The notes under the pieces were generated by a model. That model saw nothing but the letters and a program-made list of their open reading frames with translations. It was not told the DNA's origin and ran no database searches. DNA of 64,000 nt from positions 2,432,001-2,496,000 of the forward strand of contig NZ_CP063397.1 in NCBI RefSeq assembly GCF_021729845.1, given 5' to 3'. Shown piece by piece: positions 19,701 through 26,536 of the stretch. Both the position numbers and the translations under genes were made by a program. Within the stretch, counting starts at the first letter, position 1, and each line of letters begins with the position of its first letter. The DNA is from Rhizobium sp. SL42 (GTDB lineage: Bacteria; Pseudomonadota; Alphaproteobacteria; Rhizobiales; Rhizobiaceae).

Positions 19701-22333
19701 GCGGTGAAGGCAACGACACCTTCGTCTATGCGCGTGGTGACGGCAATGACACGATCACGGAACAGAGCTGGAATGGCGATAACGACAGGCTGGTGTTCAG
19801 CGACATCAACCCGTCTGAGGTCAGCCTTTCCTATACCGGTACGGATCTGACGATTTCGATCGCTGAAAGCAGCCCGGGTGCTGGTGACGGTGGGTCGATC
19901 AAGTTGGTCGGCACGCTCGCCGACAACCGTGGTCAGGGTGTGGATGGTATCGTCTTTGCGGATGGCACCACCTGGAACGCCGCGACGATCCGCGCGAAAG
20001 CGATCGAAACGCGCCAGACTGCGGGCAGTGACACGATCGTTGGTTTCAACGCCAATGAGACCATCACCGGCGGAGCCGGCGACGATGTGATGAATGGCGG
20101 TGAAGGCAACGACACCTTCGTCTATGCGCGTGGTGACGGCAATGACACGATCACGGAACAGAGCTGGAATGGCGATAACGACAGGCTGGTGTTCAGCGAC
20201 ATCAACCCGTCTGAGGTCAGCCTTTCCTATACCGGTACGGATCTGACGATTTCGATCGCTGAAAGCAGCCCGGGTGCTGGTGACGGTGGGTCGATCAAGT
20301 TGGTCGGCACGCTCGCCGACAACCGTGGTCAGGGTGTGGATGGTATCGTCTTTGCGGATGGCACCACCTGGAACGCCGCGACGATCCGCGCGAAAGCGAT
20401 CGAAACGCGCCAGACTGCGGGCAGTGACACGATCGTTGGTTTCAACGCCAATGAGACCATCACCGGCGGAGCCGGCGACGATGTGATGAATGGCGGTGAA
20501 GGCAACGACACCTTCGTCTATGCGCGTGGTGACGGCAATGACACGATCACGGAACAGAGCTGGAATGGCGATAACGACAGGCTGGTGTTCAGCGACATCA
20601 ACCCGTCTGAGGTCAGCCTTTCCTATACCGGTACGGATCTGACGATTTCGATCGCTGAAAGTAGCCCGGGTGCTGGTGACGGTGGGTCGATCAAGTTGGT
20701 CGGCACGCTCGCCGACAACCGTGGTCAGGGTGTGGATGGTATCGTCTTTGCGGATGGCACCACCTGGAACGCCGCGACGATCCGCGCGAAAGCGATCGAA
20801 ACGCGCCAGACTGCGGGCAGTGACACGATCGTTGGTTTCAACGCCAATGAGACCATCACCGGCGGAGCCGGCGACGATGTGATGAATGGCGGTGAAGGCA
20901 ACGACACCTTCGTCTATGCGCGTGGTGACGGCAATGACACGATCACGGAACAGAGCTGGAATGGCGATAACGACAGGCTGGTGTTCAGCGACATCAACCC
21001 GTCTGAGGTCAGCCTTTCCTATACCGGTACGGATCTGACGATTTCGATCGCTGAAAGTAGCCCGGGTGCTGGTGACGGTGGGTCGATCAAGTTGGTCGGC
21101 ACGCTCGCCGACAACCGTGGTCAGGGTGTGGATGGTATCGTCTTTGCGGATGGCACCACCTGGAACGCCGCGACGATCCGCGCGAAAGCGATCGAAACGC
21201 GCCAGACTGCGGGCAGTGACACGATCGTTGGTTTCAACGCCAATGAGACCATCACCGGCGGAGCCGGCGACGATGTGATGAATGGCGGTGAAGGCAACGA
21301 CACCTTCGTCTATGCGCGTGGTGACGGCAATGACACGATCACGGAACAGAGCTGGAATGGCGATAACGACAGGCTGGTGTTCAGCGACATCAACCCGTCT
21401 GAGGTCAGCCTTTCCTATACCGGTACGGATCTGACGATTTCGATCGCTGAAAGTAGCCCGGGTGCTGGTGACGGTGGGTCGATCAAGTTGGTCGGCACGC
21501 TCGCCGACAACCGTGGTCAGGGTGTGGATGGTATCGTCTTTGCGGATGGCACCACCTGGAACGCCGCGACGATCCGCGCGAAAGCGATCGAAACGCGCCA
21601 GACTGCGGGCAGTGACACGATCGTTGGTTTCAACGCCAATGAGACCATCACTGGCGGAGCCGGCGACGATGTGATGAATGGCGGTGAAGGCAACGACACC
21701 TTCGTCTATGCGCGTGGCGATGGCAATGACACGATCACGGAACAGAGCTGGAATGGCGATAACGACAGGCTGGTGTTCAGCGACATCAATCCGTCTGGTG
21801 TGACCCTGTTTCGTAACGGTAACGATGTGACGATAGTCGTTGCCGAAAGTAGCCCTGGAGCTGGCGATGCGGGGTCCGTGCTCCTGAAGTCTAGCCTCAT
21901 CGACAATCGCGGGGAGGGTGTCGACAAGGTCGTATTCTCGGATGGAACCACTTGGGATCGAAACACCATGATTTCGAATGTTGATTTCATTGCTGGCACC
22001 GATGGAAACGATACAATCATCGGCACATCTGGGGCTGACACCATATTGGCTGGCCTTGGCAATGACACAATTACGACGGGGGCCGGCAATGACATCATCG
22101 TTTTCAAGCCCAACTTCGGGATAGACACGATCACCGACTTCCAAGTGGGAGCGGGATCGGTGGATGTCTTCGAATTCGACAATAGCCTCTTTGCCGATTT
22201 CGAAGCGGTTCTGGCTGCCGCTGCTCAGGTCGGCAGTGACACACTGATTACCTATGATGCCGCGAACACCATCACCCTGAAAAATGTGGCCCTGACATCG
22301 CTACACCAGGACGACTTCCGGTTTGTGGCTTGA
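10775..22333 (+). CDS. giant RTX protein with lipase-like N-terminus
   Basis: ATG 10775 is preceded by GGAGAAGAG and overlaps the previous stop, giving 3852 residues; an upstream in-frame start at 10658 would overlap the lipoprotein gene. Residues 1-170 resemble class 3 lipases (SYRGTD at 71-76; GHSSG at 136-140 with candidate nucleophile Ser138). RTX nonapeptides appear around 512-555. Around 962-1096 is a calcium-rich segment (LDLDGDGVEL, DINGDGKINSAAEMFGG, DFDGDGDVDANDRFD). From about 1530 to 3740 come some 16 modules, each an RTX turn (GGNDTYVY, RGDGHD) followed by a hemolysin-type calcium-binding-related beta unit ending in FADGTVW. Five of these are almost identical repeats. The last 110 residues end in SLHQDDFRFVA and lack cysteine, as in type I secretion signals. 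It is likely exported by the adjacent ABC/HlyD pair. Lipase activity is inferred from motifs; no classic pore-forming domain is visible. Confidence 0.85.
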   Translation: MTMTQDLFMAILAMDSYNRGYNEGIAGLGGEGERIGFATLSSQSDLQAGSEGVAAGFYAVAYDWNGVTVISYRGTDVLLNTPWDDNPSIGGEIWNAYLTGLGDPLTTQAVLAAEFFQSVSGTQQSDPSAANVIVTGHSSGGGLAGFIASIYGQQGYIFDNMAFELSAYHAYLGSLGGGLLGSIFYNGLAPTAPEIGEKLHAYAVFGEFLAANRVLQSTDVEYISSSAGFFRDPVNILHSQSMLAILMYADGKGTDAPPPHAEWRTVGTLVWDAILSNDVAAAGGFLGAGPTGRYDAYAKLMSAIAYSALDSGSHEADADYGYVFGNTAIRALFGDADELGSLVSADKVSEALEDSMAGLLQAVVQFAGLMASRGINYRAYQGEDQPFDPLEGVIALSDVDGKLTHTASSAVVLKLSVNQDLWKLGVAAGAPDIEILGLGTLVEDLLDQASSDLNANTIREAMEILYGVEGATFSVTKAIGSVEFNLAQGPINLTLPEGASGYDATHTGLYVAGDAADIIHGSSQNNMIAGSDGGDVIYGRLGRDLLLGGDGSDLFVDSVTERSETDGRQNEDDVYIGSSQYTGLLTNFLQWLLNGNETDVVRYTVDNLAVDDPETPQDENHLQQQGLRVTNVETTTLGGSEAIKLTVADLGSGKAGTDHLIGIEKVELSDRPDEILVTDAALKAAILIDMGKSSRIESELPDGEVLAPDAFTTKVDVADYSGLTHGINYLNGVTSDRQQVSSLEGVFQWAGWGDELLTVADYAAKGALGHNDALQIVGADRIKLTDHDDVLINAEFGSIIETGAGDDKIWLSDGVAITDLSDDDRITLAGVITLYGGMRNSVSEDARAWGAYGTSYGLNDSGELVISNAFWRVTYIDENGVPQSKAAEMYVLNWAATYGAGTSWATGAGNISLIEYTITSSRLLDLTGDEKGTVSFVGAGLFELLGYYMKTITGEASFGNTDPLVLDLDGDGVELTSLDHSKARFDTDNDLYAEATGFVGKDDGILVRDINGDGKINSAAEMFGGGGVTGFGALSALDGNADGVIDASDNGLADFDGDGDVDANDRFDRLMVWQDRNENHATDLGELKSVSEWGIASIAIPGQGQGASGQVVAGNTIDRVSSYTLSDGTVRTVADVSFKVENQNTTYVGQPIAISSSVLDLANLKGYGTLVSLHEAMSLRPASETTVRTTLDSLSSNDLATLRDEIKPILRAWAEGSPVKVNGQVTTGVVSQNAYEDLVVVKDASGKVVDYVWGFSRSGQAFGTFANETSPAARFAFASGVIVSLGGSYGAGIDERTDLSALIGSLAEDGAVSVTTGSTVDASGKTVGYLQYASQDGYVRIYYQGSSSWSSALNSAADHSLPTGFGFSGIAAEDFAFYERLIGESLQPFFVKPDSASGGYSAVNEFLSKMEGTLNLFAVRLAVQSGPLSHHFDSIVYDAAKDQFRSADGHQLSDVFDSVLNDAETGGNAFAQLQGWKPFFDVFLADYSRGSSAKQVSYSFLVQNMLHSVEQAAGGVTIEQFAQAFGVPQDIIVSGAGELTGTSDIDLFIIDGGETLASGGAGADSYVIGRNFGAVTIYDNDGALGSDVDTIRFSGHNVEDVEATRDGIDLILTDKVTGSSIRITNQFEGRWPGATISDASFDYGVNQIIFADGTLWNKVDIAEQVSKIDDASTTIVGTADVDVLQGGGGDDVLQGAGDTDIYRIGRGDGKDVIDDLENNAFRNDQDMLQFLDGIRLDDLIFVRDGASNDLSIRFKDSPADEVKILGQFSATYTGIYGTWYQNRIELITFDNGSSLSHDQLANLVLRAYSTDGDDQLYGMNREDVLDAGKGNDFLSGGNESDTYVFGRGYGHDVIEDNMTNFLSGTSDKVFFRSDISLADLDFSKVEGSDSVLITVRGAEDSLILKDQYAYVETGVFGAIFFDRIEEFVFSDGSGRILTHQDVAEIVLAAQATEGDDHIYGFSIADTLDGGAGNDILEGGGDSDTYLFGRGYGHDRIIEALGVSVLAPNQDRLIFKDLVLSDLTVSRTSYDLIFTINDTQETITLQNQFDRPPIGTDPWVAVDLFEFSDGTVLTFEDFAPITLPLIGTSGSDEITGSQYGEILDGREGDDVLIGSQGSDTYIFDIGYGKDTIIDGKGYVGHDQFDVVQFGSGIALSDLSFSNDDNVLVISHSNGIDELRIVDQFSYTWFRIEEFRFADGTVLTQDDVFAAITTHASSAANETLVSTKFNDTYEYERGDGHDIIADTGILWGTSDRLLLKGIDPHAVSVIRDGNDVTLVIAESATGAGDHGSVKIVSGLHNHNDAGVEQILFDDGTVWTPETLRDRILTSTSANETFVGFAGSDTYRYARGGGHDVIDETGILRGNNDTLIMVDVASTAVSLSRNGSDVTLNIAESASGAGDAGSILIRSAINNAHDAGIEKILFSDGVVWTPASLLAQLIDGAGTEQDDTINGTGVSNLLRGLGGNDRLVGGGGNDTYVYDRGDGHDVVEETGILWGNADVIRVSGVAVEAVTLLRNGNDVTLEFADSVVGAGDGGSIKIISGLHNNNDVGVEQIVFDDGTVWTPQDLRERLLTSTAANETFLGFAGNDTYRYSRGGGHDVIDETGILWGSNDKLLLTDINSDELVLSRNGDDVRLIFSADVPNEAGSIVISQGLSGSNAVGVEQIVFADGTIWTRADLIANIAFVGGSDGNDVINGTSVSDAEIRAGLGNDSLNGLAGSDTYVYRLGDGNDVITEVTSGTDVDTLALADLNLSDIRFERPSSNMNDVVIRILQNSETITLKNQFNQAGGIERITFADGTVLGGNDWSLDIYLQGKAVVYGTSGNDTIAGTSGDDVFVGGLGDDRFNSGAGSDTYVYASGDGSDFIDDESGSTTDIDVVKLIDLNVGDVTFSRSGTHVKIMVISTGHVITLDEQLYSTTANWGIEQIHFSDGTIWSRAQIAEASVPVSVGTAGHDTLMGTSSADIIDGGAGDDVMNGGEGNDTFVYARGDGNDTITEQSWNGDNDRLVFSDINPSEVSLSYTGTDLTISIAESSPGAGDGGSIKLVGTLADNRGQGVDGIVFADGTTWNAATIRAKAIETRQTAGSDTIVGFNANETITGGAGDDVMNGGEGNDTFVYARGDGNDTITEQSWNGDNDRLVFSDINPSEVSLSYTGTDLTISIAESSPGAGDGGSIKLVGTLADNRGQGVDGIVFADGTTWNAATIRAKAIETRQTAGSDTIVGFNANETITGGAGDDVMNGGEGNDTFVYARGDGNDTITEQSWNGDNDRLVFSDINPSEVSLSYTGTDLTISIAESSPGAGDGGSIKLVGTLADNRGQGVDGIVFADGTTWNAATIRAKAIETRQTAGSDTIVGFNANETITGGAGDDVMNGGEGNDTFVYARGDGNDTITEQSWNGDNDRLVFSDINPSEVSLSYTGTDLTISIAESSPGAGDGGSIKLVGTLADNRGQGVDGIVFADGTTWNAATIRAKAIETRQTAGSDTIVGFNANETITGGAGDDVMNGGEGNDTFVYARGDGNDTITEQSWNGDNDRLVFSDINPSEVSLSYTGTDLTISIAESSPGAGDGGSIKLVGTLADNRGQGVDGIVFADGTTWNAATIRAKAIETRQTAGSDTIVGFNANETITGGAGDDVMNGGEGNDTFVYARGDGNDTITEQSWNGDNDRLVFSDINPSGVTLFRNGNDVTIVVAESSPGAGDAGSVLLKSSLIDNRGEGVDKVVFSDGTTWDRNTMISNVDFIAGTDGNDTIIGTSGADTILAGLGNDTITTGAGNDIIVFKPNFGIDTITDFQVGAGSVDVFEFDNSLFADFEAVLAAAAQVGSDTLITYDAANTITLKNVALTSLHQDDFRFVA
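19672..21788 (+). repeat. 396-bp in-frame tandem repeat, about 5.3 copies
   Basis: Copies begin at 19672, 20068, 20464, 20860 and 21256, with a partial sixth from 21652 to about 21788. Each encodes 132 residues (an RTX turn with GGAGDDVMNGGEGNDTFVYA, a calcium-binding-related beta unit, and a linker with SDTIVGFNANETIT). The copies differ by only a few silent changes, for example GAAAGCAGC versus GAAAGTAGC. The period is a multiple of three, so gain or loss of units keeps the frame. Confidence 0.95.
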
Positions 22334-22338
22334 TGTGA

Positions 22339-24054
22339 ATGGCGATAAATTCTGTGAACACTGAGCAGCGGCGTCCTCTCGTCGCCGCTGCTCTTCGGCA
22401 AGTGCGATCGACTTTCATGACGATCGCGGCCATCAGCGCAGTGACCAATGTGCTCATGCTAACTGGTCCACTGTTCATGATGCAGGTCTATGATCGGGTG
22501 CTAGCGAGCCGGAGCGTGCCAACATTGGTGGCACTTTCGCTGCTGGCGGTCGGTCTATACCTGTTTCTTGGCGTGCTGGAGCTCCTGCGCTCCCGGATCC
22601 TGACGCGCGTTGGGCAGCGGATCGAGGAGGATCTCGGTGACGCGACGTTCCGAGCGGTGATGGTTCTGCCGCTCAGGATGTCGCGTAAGGAGGCCGTCTC
22701 GCAGCCGATCCGGGACCTGGAACAGATCCGGCAATTCATGGGCGGGCCGGGGCCGGTTGCCATCTGCGACATGCCCTGGTTGCCGCTTTACGTTGGGATA
22801 CTCTTCCTCTTCCATCCGCTTCTGGGCTGGCTCGCCATTGCCGGAGCGGTGTTCCTGATCACGCTTACAACTGCAAGTGAGATCCTTTTGCGCGATCCGA
22901 TGCGGCGTATCGCTCAGTTTTCGGCAGCTCGGGCGGAATTCCTGGAAGCAGGACGGCGCAATGCCGAGGCGCTGCAGGCGATGGGCATGCGGGGGGCCTA
23001 CACCGCCCGCTGGCGTGAAGCGAATGCGGAGTATCTGACCGAACAGCAACGGACAGGCGATGCGACCAGTAGCTTCTCGACTACGTCGAAGATCTTCCGG
23101 CTGGCGCTTCAATCCGCCGTTCTTGCGCTCGGCGCTTGGCTCGCGATCAACCAGATGGCCTCTCCGGGCGCGATGATCGCATCCTCAATACTGACCGCAC
23201 GGGCTTTGGCCCCGATCGAACAAGCCATCGGCCAGTGGCGTGGTTTCGTGAATGCGAGGCAGGCGCGCGACCGTCTGTACAAGCTGTTGGAGCAGTTCCG
23301 GGAAGATGTTCCGCGCATGGCGCTACCCAAACCGGAGACGTCCTTCAGTGTCGCCGGACTGACCGTGGTGTCACCTGGCGCAAATACGCCAATCATCCGC
23401 GACATCAGCTTCAGTGTGAGCGCGGGGCAGGGTGTCGGTATCATCGGGCCGAGCGGCTCGGGCAAATCCTCGCTTGCGCGGGCGCTGGTCGGCATCTGGT
23501 CGCCTGCAAGAGGCAGCGTGCGTCTGGACGGAGCCGAACTCGATCAATGGGATCCAGAGGCCCTCGGGCCCTGCATTGGATACTTGCCACAGGGCGTCGA
23601 GCTGTTCGACGGGACGATTGCCGAAAATATATCCCGTTTCTCCTCAAATGCGCGGCCAGACCAAATTATCGAGGCAGCCAAGCTTGCCGGAGTTCACGAG
23701 TTGATCCTGTCAATGCCGGACGGCTATGACACTCGGATTGGCGTGAGTGGCGCGATCCTTTCGGCTGGCCAGCGGCAGAGGGTTGGTCTTGCGCGAGCGC
23801 TCTTCGGCAAACCGTTCCTCATCGTGCTGGACGAGCCCAATGCCAGCCTCGATGCGGAGGGCGAGACAGCGCTGACAAATGCCATGCTGGCACTCAGGGA
23901 GGCTGGCTCGATCGTGATTGTGATCGCGCATCGACCGAGTGCGCTGGCAGCGGTCGATCAGGTTCTGGTCGTGGCGCAAGGCGCGATGGTCACATTCGGG
24001 CCGCGGGACGAGGTCTTGCGGAAAACAACGATGCGGGCGGTGGCGGAGAAATGA
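22339..24054 (+). CDS. type I secretion ABC transporter (PrtD/HlyB type)
   Basis: The 571-residue protein is the inner-membrane ATPase of a type I secretion system, which drives one-step export of RTX proteins. It has a membrane domain (about 25-290; VLMLTGPLFMMQVYDRVL is typical of the PrtD group) and an ATPase domain with Walker [13 protein letters not shown], signature LSAGQRQRVGLARALFG, Walker B FLIVLDEPNASLD and switch His in VIVIAHRPSAL. There is no N-terminal C39 peptidase or peptidase-like domain; length matches the PrtD/AprD group. It starts 5 bases after the RTX stop and overlaps the next gene by ATGA at 24051-24054, so the three are one operon. A close paralogue at 41968-43682 is frameshifted; this copy is intact. 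Confidence 0.93.
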   Translation: MAINSVNTEQRRPLVAAALRQVRSTFMTIAAISAVTNVLMLTGPLFMMQVYDRVLASRSVPTLVALSLLAVGLYLFLGVLELLRSRILTRVGQRIEEDLGDATFRAVMVLPLRMSRKEAVSQPIRDLEQIRQFMGGPGPVAICDMPWLPLYVGILFLFHPLLGWLAIAGAVFLITLTTASEILLRDPMRRIAQFSAARAEFLEAGRRNAEALQAMGMRGAYTARWREANAEYLTEQQRTGDATSSFSTTSKIFRLALQSAVLALGAWLAINQMASPGAMIASSILTARALAPIEQAIGQWRGFVNARQARDRLYKLLEQFREDVPRMALPKPETSFSVAGLTVVSPGANTPIIRDISFSVSAGQGVGIIGPSGSGKSSLARALVGIWSPARGSVRLDGAELDQWDPEALGPCIGYLPQGVELFDGTIAENISRFSSNARPDQIIEAAKLAGVHELILSMPDGYDTRIGVSGAILSAGQRQRVGLARALFGKPFLIVLDEPNASLDAEGETALTNAMLALREAGSIVIVIAHRPSALAAVDQVLVVAQGAMVTFGPRDEVLRKTTMRAVAEK

Positions 24055-25358
24055 CCAGCAGAGAAACTGTGACACCGATTGCAAGGTCGATCCGCAACTA
24101 CTCAGTCCTGGCCTTCGGCACGATTTTGATCCTCGTCATTGGCTTCGGCGGCTGGGCAGCAACAGCAAAGCTCTCCGGCGCCGTAATCGGTCACGGCGTC
24201 TTGGTGGTGGATGGCAACGTGAAAAAGATCCAGCATCAGGCCGGCGGCATCGTCGGTGAGATTTTCGTCCGCAACGGAAAGCGCGTCGAGGTCGGTGACC
24301 TGCTGGTCCGAATGGATGACACGATCACGCGCGCCAATCTTGCCATCGTCACCAAGCAAATTGACCAACTGACGGCGCGGCGGTTCAGGCTGGTGGCGGA
24401 GCGAGACGGGCTCGACGCGATGGCCCCGAATGAGGCCTGGACCAATTCGGGCGATGACGCAGTGATTAATGTTCGTGCCGAGGAAGCCCTCTTTGCAGCG
24501 AGGCGCGAAACGCTCAAAAGCCAGCAAAGTCAGCTGAGGCAGCGCATCAACCAAATCGGCCAGGAGACGGAAGGGTTGCAGGTACGGCTTGCGGCCAAAA
24601 AGCAGGAACTTTCGTGGGTCGAGCAAGAGCTCGTGCGTGTGCGAAGCCTGAGCGGCCAGCAGCTGATTCAGTTTAACCGGCTCGCGGAACTGGAGCGGTT
24701 AAAGGCACAACTCGACGGCGAGCGAGGACAGGTGATCGCCGAGATTGCCCGTGCTGGCATGCGCATCACAGAGACGGAATTGCAGATCCTCCAACTGGAT
24801 CAGGATCGCCAGACGGAGATCGTCACCGAGCTGAGGGATGTCGACAACAAGCTGGCGGAACTCGAAGAGCAGCAGATTACGGCCAAAGACGAGCTTAAAC
24901 GGGTGGAGATCCGCTCTCCTCAAGCCGGGGTGGTGCATGAGTTGGCGCTGCATACCATCGGTGGGGTTGTCGGCCCCGGAGAGACGGTCATGATGATCGT
25001 GCCGGTCAATGACACTCTTGTCGTAGAAGCTCGTATCCAGCCGGCCGATATTGATCAGGTATATCCCGGACAAAATGCAGTTTTACGTTTTTCGTCGTTC
25101 AACCAGCGGACAACCCCCGAACTCGTTGCCGAGGTGGAAACGGTGGCGGCGGATCTGGTCAGCAATCCGCAGACAGGTGAAGCTTGGTATTCGATCCGGG
25201 CTAGGATCCCGACCAAGGAGATGGCCAAGCTTGGAAACCTAACCCTGCTGTCGGGCATGCCGGTCGAGGTCTTCGTCAAGACAGGCGATCGGACCGCTAT
25301 GTCTTTTCTGTTGAAGCCACTATCGGACCAGCTTGCACGGGCGATGACTGAAGAGTGA
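24051..25358 (+). CDS. type I secretion membrane fusion protein (HlyD family)
   Basis: The 435-residue product is the periplasmic adaptor that links the ABC transporter to an outer-membrane channel. It has one N-terminal membrane segment (YSVLAFGTILILVIGFGGWA), a first lipoyl half (VVDGNVKKIQHQAGGIVGEI), a long coiled coil (about 95-285, with RRFRLVAERD and LAELERLKAQLDGERGQ), a second lipoyl half (VEIRSPQAGVVHELALHTIG) and a beta-barrel part (VVEARIQPADIDQVYPGQ). This is the family's usual order and length. It is the last gene of the RTX operon; no outer-membrane TolC-like gene follows, so a chromosomal channel elsewhere must be used. Its paralogue is at 43679-44989. Confidence 0.93.
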   Translation: MTSRETVTPIARSIRNYSVLAFGTILILVIGFGGWAATAKLSGAVIGHGVLVVDGNVKKIQHQAGGIVGEIFVRNGKRVEVGDLLVRMDDTITRANLAIVTKQIDQLTARRFRLVAERDGLDAMAPNEAWTNSGDDAVINVRAEEALFAARRETLKSQQSQLRQRINQIGQETEGLQVRLAAKKQELSWVEQELVRVRSLSGQQLIQFNRLAELERLKAQLDGERGQVIAEIARAGMRITETELQILQLDQDRQTEIVTELRDVDNKLAELEEQQITAKDELKRVEIRSPQAGVVHELALHTIGGVVGPGETVMMIVPVNDTLVVEARIQPADIDQVYPGQNAVLRFSSFNQRTTPELVAEVETVAADLVSNPQTGEAWYSIRARIPTKEMAKLGNLTLLSGMPVEVFVKTGDRTAMSFLLKPLSDQLARAMTEE

Positions 25359-25812
25359 GCGCTGCGCGCAAAAAGCATAGCTGCAGCAAGAGCTTATGCT
25401 CTCGATGAAGCTCGCCTCTGGTTCGAATCGTTTCAAAGGTAGAGATGAGTTGCGTCGGGTCTACCATGACATAAGGTGGGATAAACTGCCCAGAATGGTG
25501 TGCTTCCGGTAACGAAACGCATCCGGCGGACCGGGCTGTCGTGAACCGAGCCCATAGTCTCGGCCATTCGGCTTCCATCCCTTGCGTTTCACGGGCCGCT
25601 TTTGCGGCTCGTTTGCTGAGCACGGCTCATTCTGAGCCCTGCCATCTTTCTGCTGTCTGTTTGGGGGCTTGCAGCCCCGTCCTCCGTCAAGACCAAGCCC
25701 TTCGGGCAAAAGCATCCGGGCCGTGGCTCGGCATTCGCCTGCGCCCGCACCACCCCGGACACTTTTGGTCTGGACGGTTTCCCCCCTCTCTTCGCCAGAG
25801 GGGCAGATCGGT
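25359..25812. other. intergenic region between operon and IS66
   Basis: No gene is supported. Frames on the two strands overlap without coherent protein patterns. A few short GC-rich palindromic segments occur (for example GGGGGCTTGCAGCCCC near 25660), one of which may act as a weak terminator for the RTX operon. Confidence 0.35.
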
Positions 25813-26424
25813 GTAAGCGCTGTTGTCTCCTCACCTTGGTAACCGATGTTCTGCCACCACATTGGCAGCCCCTGCCTGATCTGTGATCGACATTCCATGG
25901 AAGAGCGACAAGGAGTTTCTCCATGGAGAGTACGTTGGAGGTTCTCACAACGCGACGAAGCAGGCGTGAGGCGCATCGCCAATGGCCTGATGAGGTCGAG
26001 GCACGGATCGTGTCGGAGAGCTTGCGACCAGGCGCAACTGTGAATGAAGTGGCCGAACGCTACGGGCTGAAGGCCAACCACCTGTCATCGTGGCGGACGT
26101 TGGCTCGGCAGGGCAAGCTGGTGCTGCCAGAGCCGGAAGACGCGGTCGAGTTTGCGGCCATCGTTGTCGATACTCCAGCGCCGGAGCCGCTGGCCGTCAA
26201 GGTCGCTTCTCGCGCCGAGATTGTCGTAGGTCCTGTCACCATTCGTCTGGAGGAAGGCGCATCTGCAAGCCGGATCGCTGCCATCGCTCGCGCCTTGGCG
26301 GCAGCGACATGATCTTTCCGTCGAACCGCGTACGGATCATGGTGGCGACCAAGCCCGTGGATTTCCGCAAGGGCCATGACGGGTTGGCGGCGCTGGTGAA
26401 GAACGAGTTGCACAAGGACCCGTT
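25813..26424 (+). mobile_element. IS66-family element, left part only
   Basis: The left end begins with GTAAGCGC at 25813, the terminal sequence usual for IS66-family elements, followed by an intact tnpA-type gene and the first 38 codons of tnpB. The element stops at 26424, exactly where the IS21-family terminal repeat begins. The rest of tnpB, the large tnpC transposase gene and the right end are nowhere in the window. Confidence 0.75.
25923..26312 (+). CDS. tnpA: IS66-family accessory protein TnpA
   Basis: The 129-residue protein is the first ORF of IS66-type elements: a helix-turn-helix region (WPDEVEARIVSESLRPGATV then EVAERYGLKANHLSSWR, residues 21-58) and a C-terminal part ending in GASASRIAAIARALAAA. 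In this family TnpA, TnpB and TnpC are all needed for movement, so this gene is probably without function now. It overlaps tnpB through ATGA at 26309-26312, the usual IS66 arrangement. Confidence 0.85.
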   Translation: MESTLEVLTTRRSRREAHRQWPDEVEARIVSESLRPGATVNEVAERYGLKANHLSSWRTLARQGKLVLPEPEDAVEFAAIVVDTPAPEPLAVKVASRAEIVVGPVTIRLEEGASASRIAAIARALAAAT

Positions 26425-26440
26425 TGTTGATTTCCACTGA
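26309..26440 (+). pseudogene. tnpB: IS66 tnpB, truncated by IS21 insertion
   Basis: The frame starts MIFPSNRVRIMVATKPVDFR and continues KGHDGLAALVKNELHKDPF, the standard beginning of IS66 TnpB. Family members have about 115 residues; here the IS21 terminal repeat interrupts after codon 38 and adds VDFH before a stop. The remaining two thirds are missing. Confidence 0.85.
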
Positions 26441-26536
26441 GAGCTGACCCGGCGCAGCCAGATATTTCCATTGAGAATTGACCCATGTTTCAACCGTCCC
26501 TCGCATGTTTTCAGCGGGGGCTCTGGAGTGATCGAC

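Noticed and set aside
19672..21788. Regular repeats considered as a CRISPR-like array
   Set aside because: The unit is 396 bp, fully coding and in frame, with no short palindromic repeats or unique spacers.
19601..22144. 847-codon open frame on the minus strand opposite the first RTX repeats
   Set aside because: It follows the 396-bp repeats of the sense gene exactly and has no start context or family pattern; it is a by-product of repetitive codon use.
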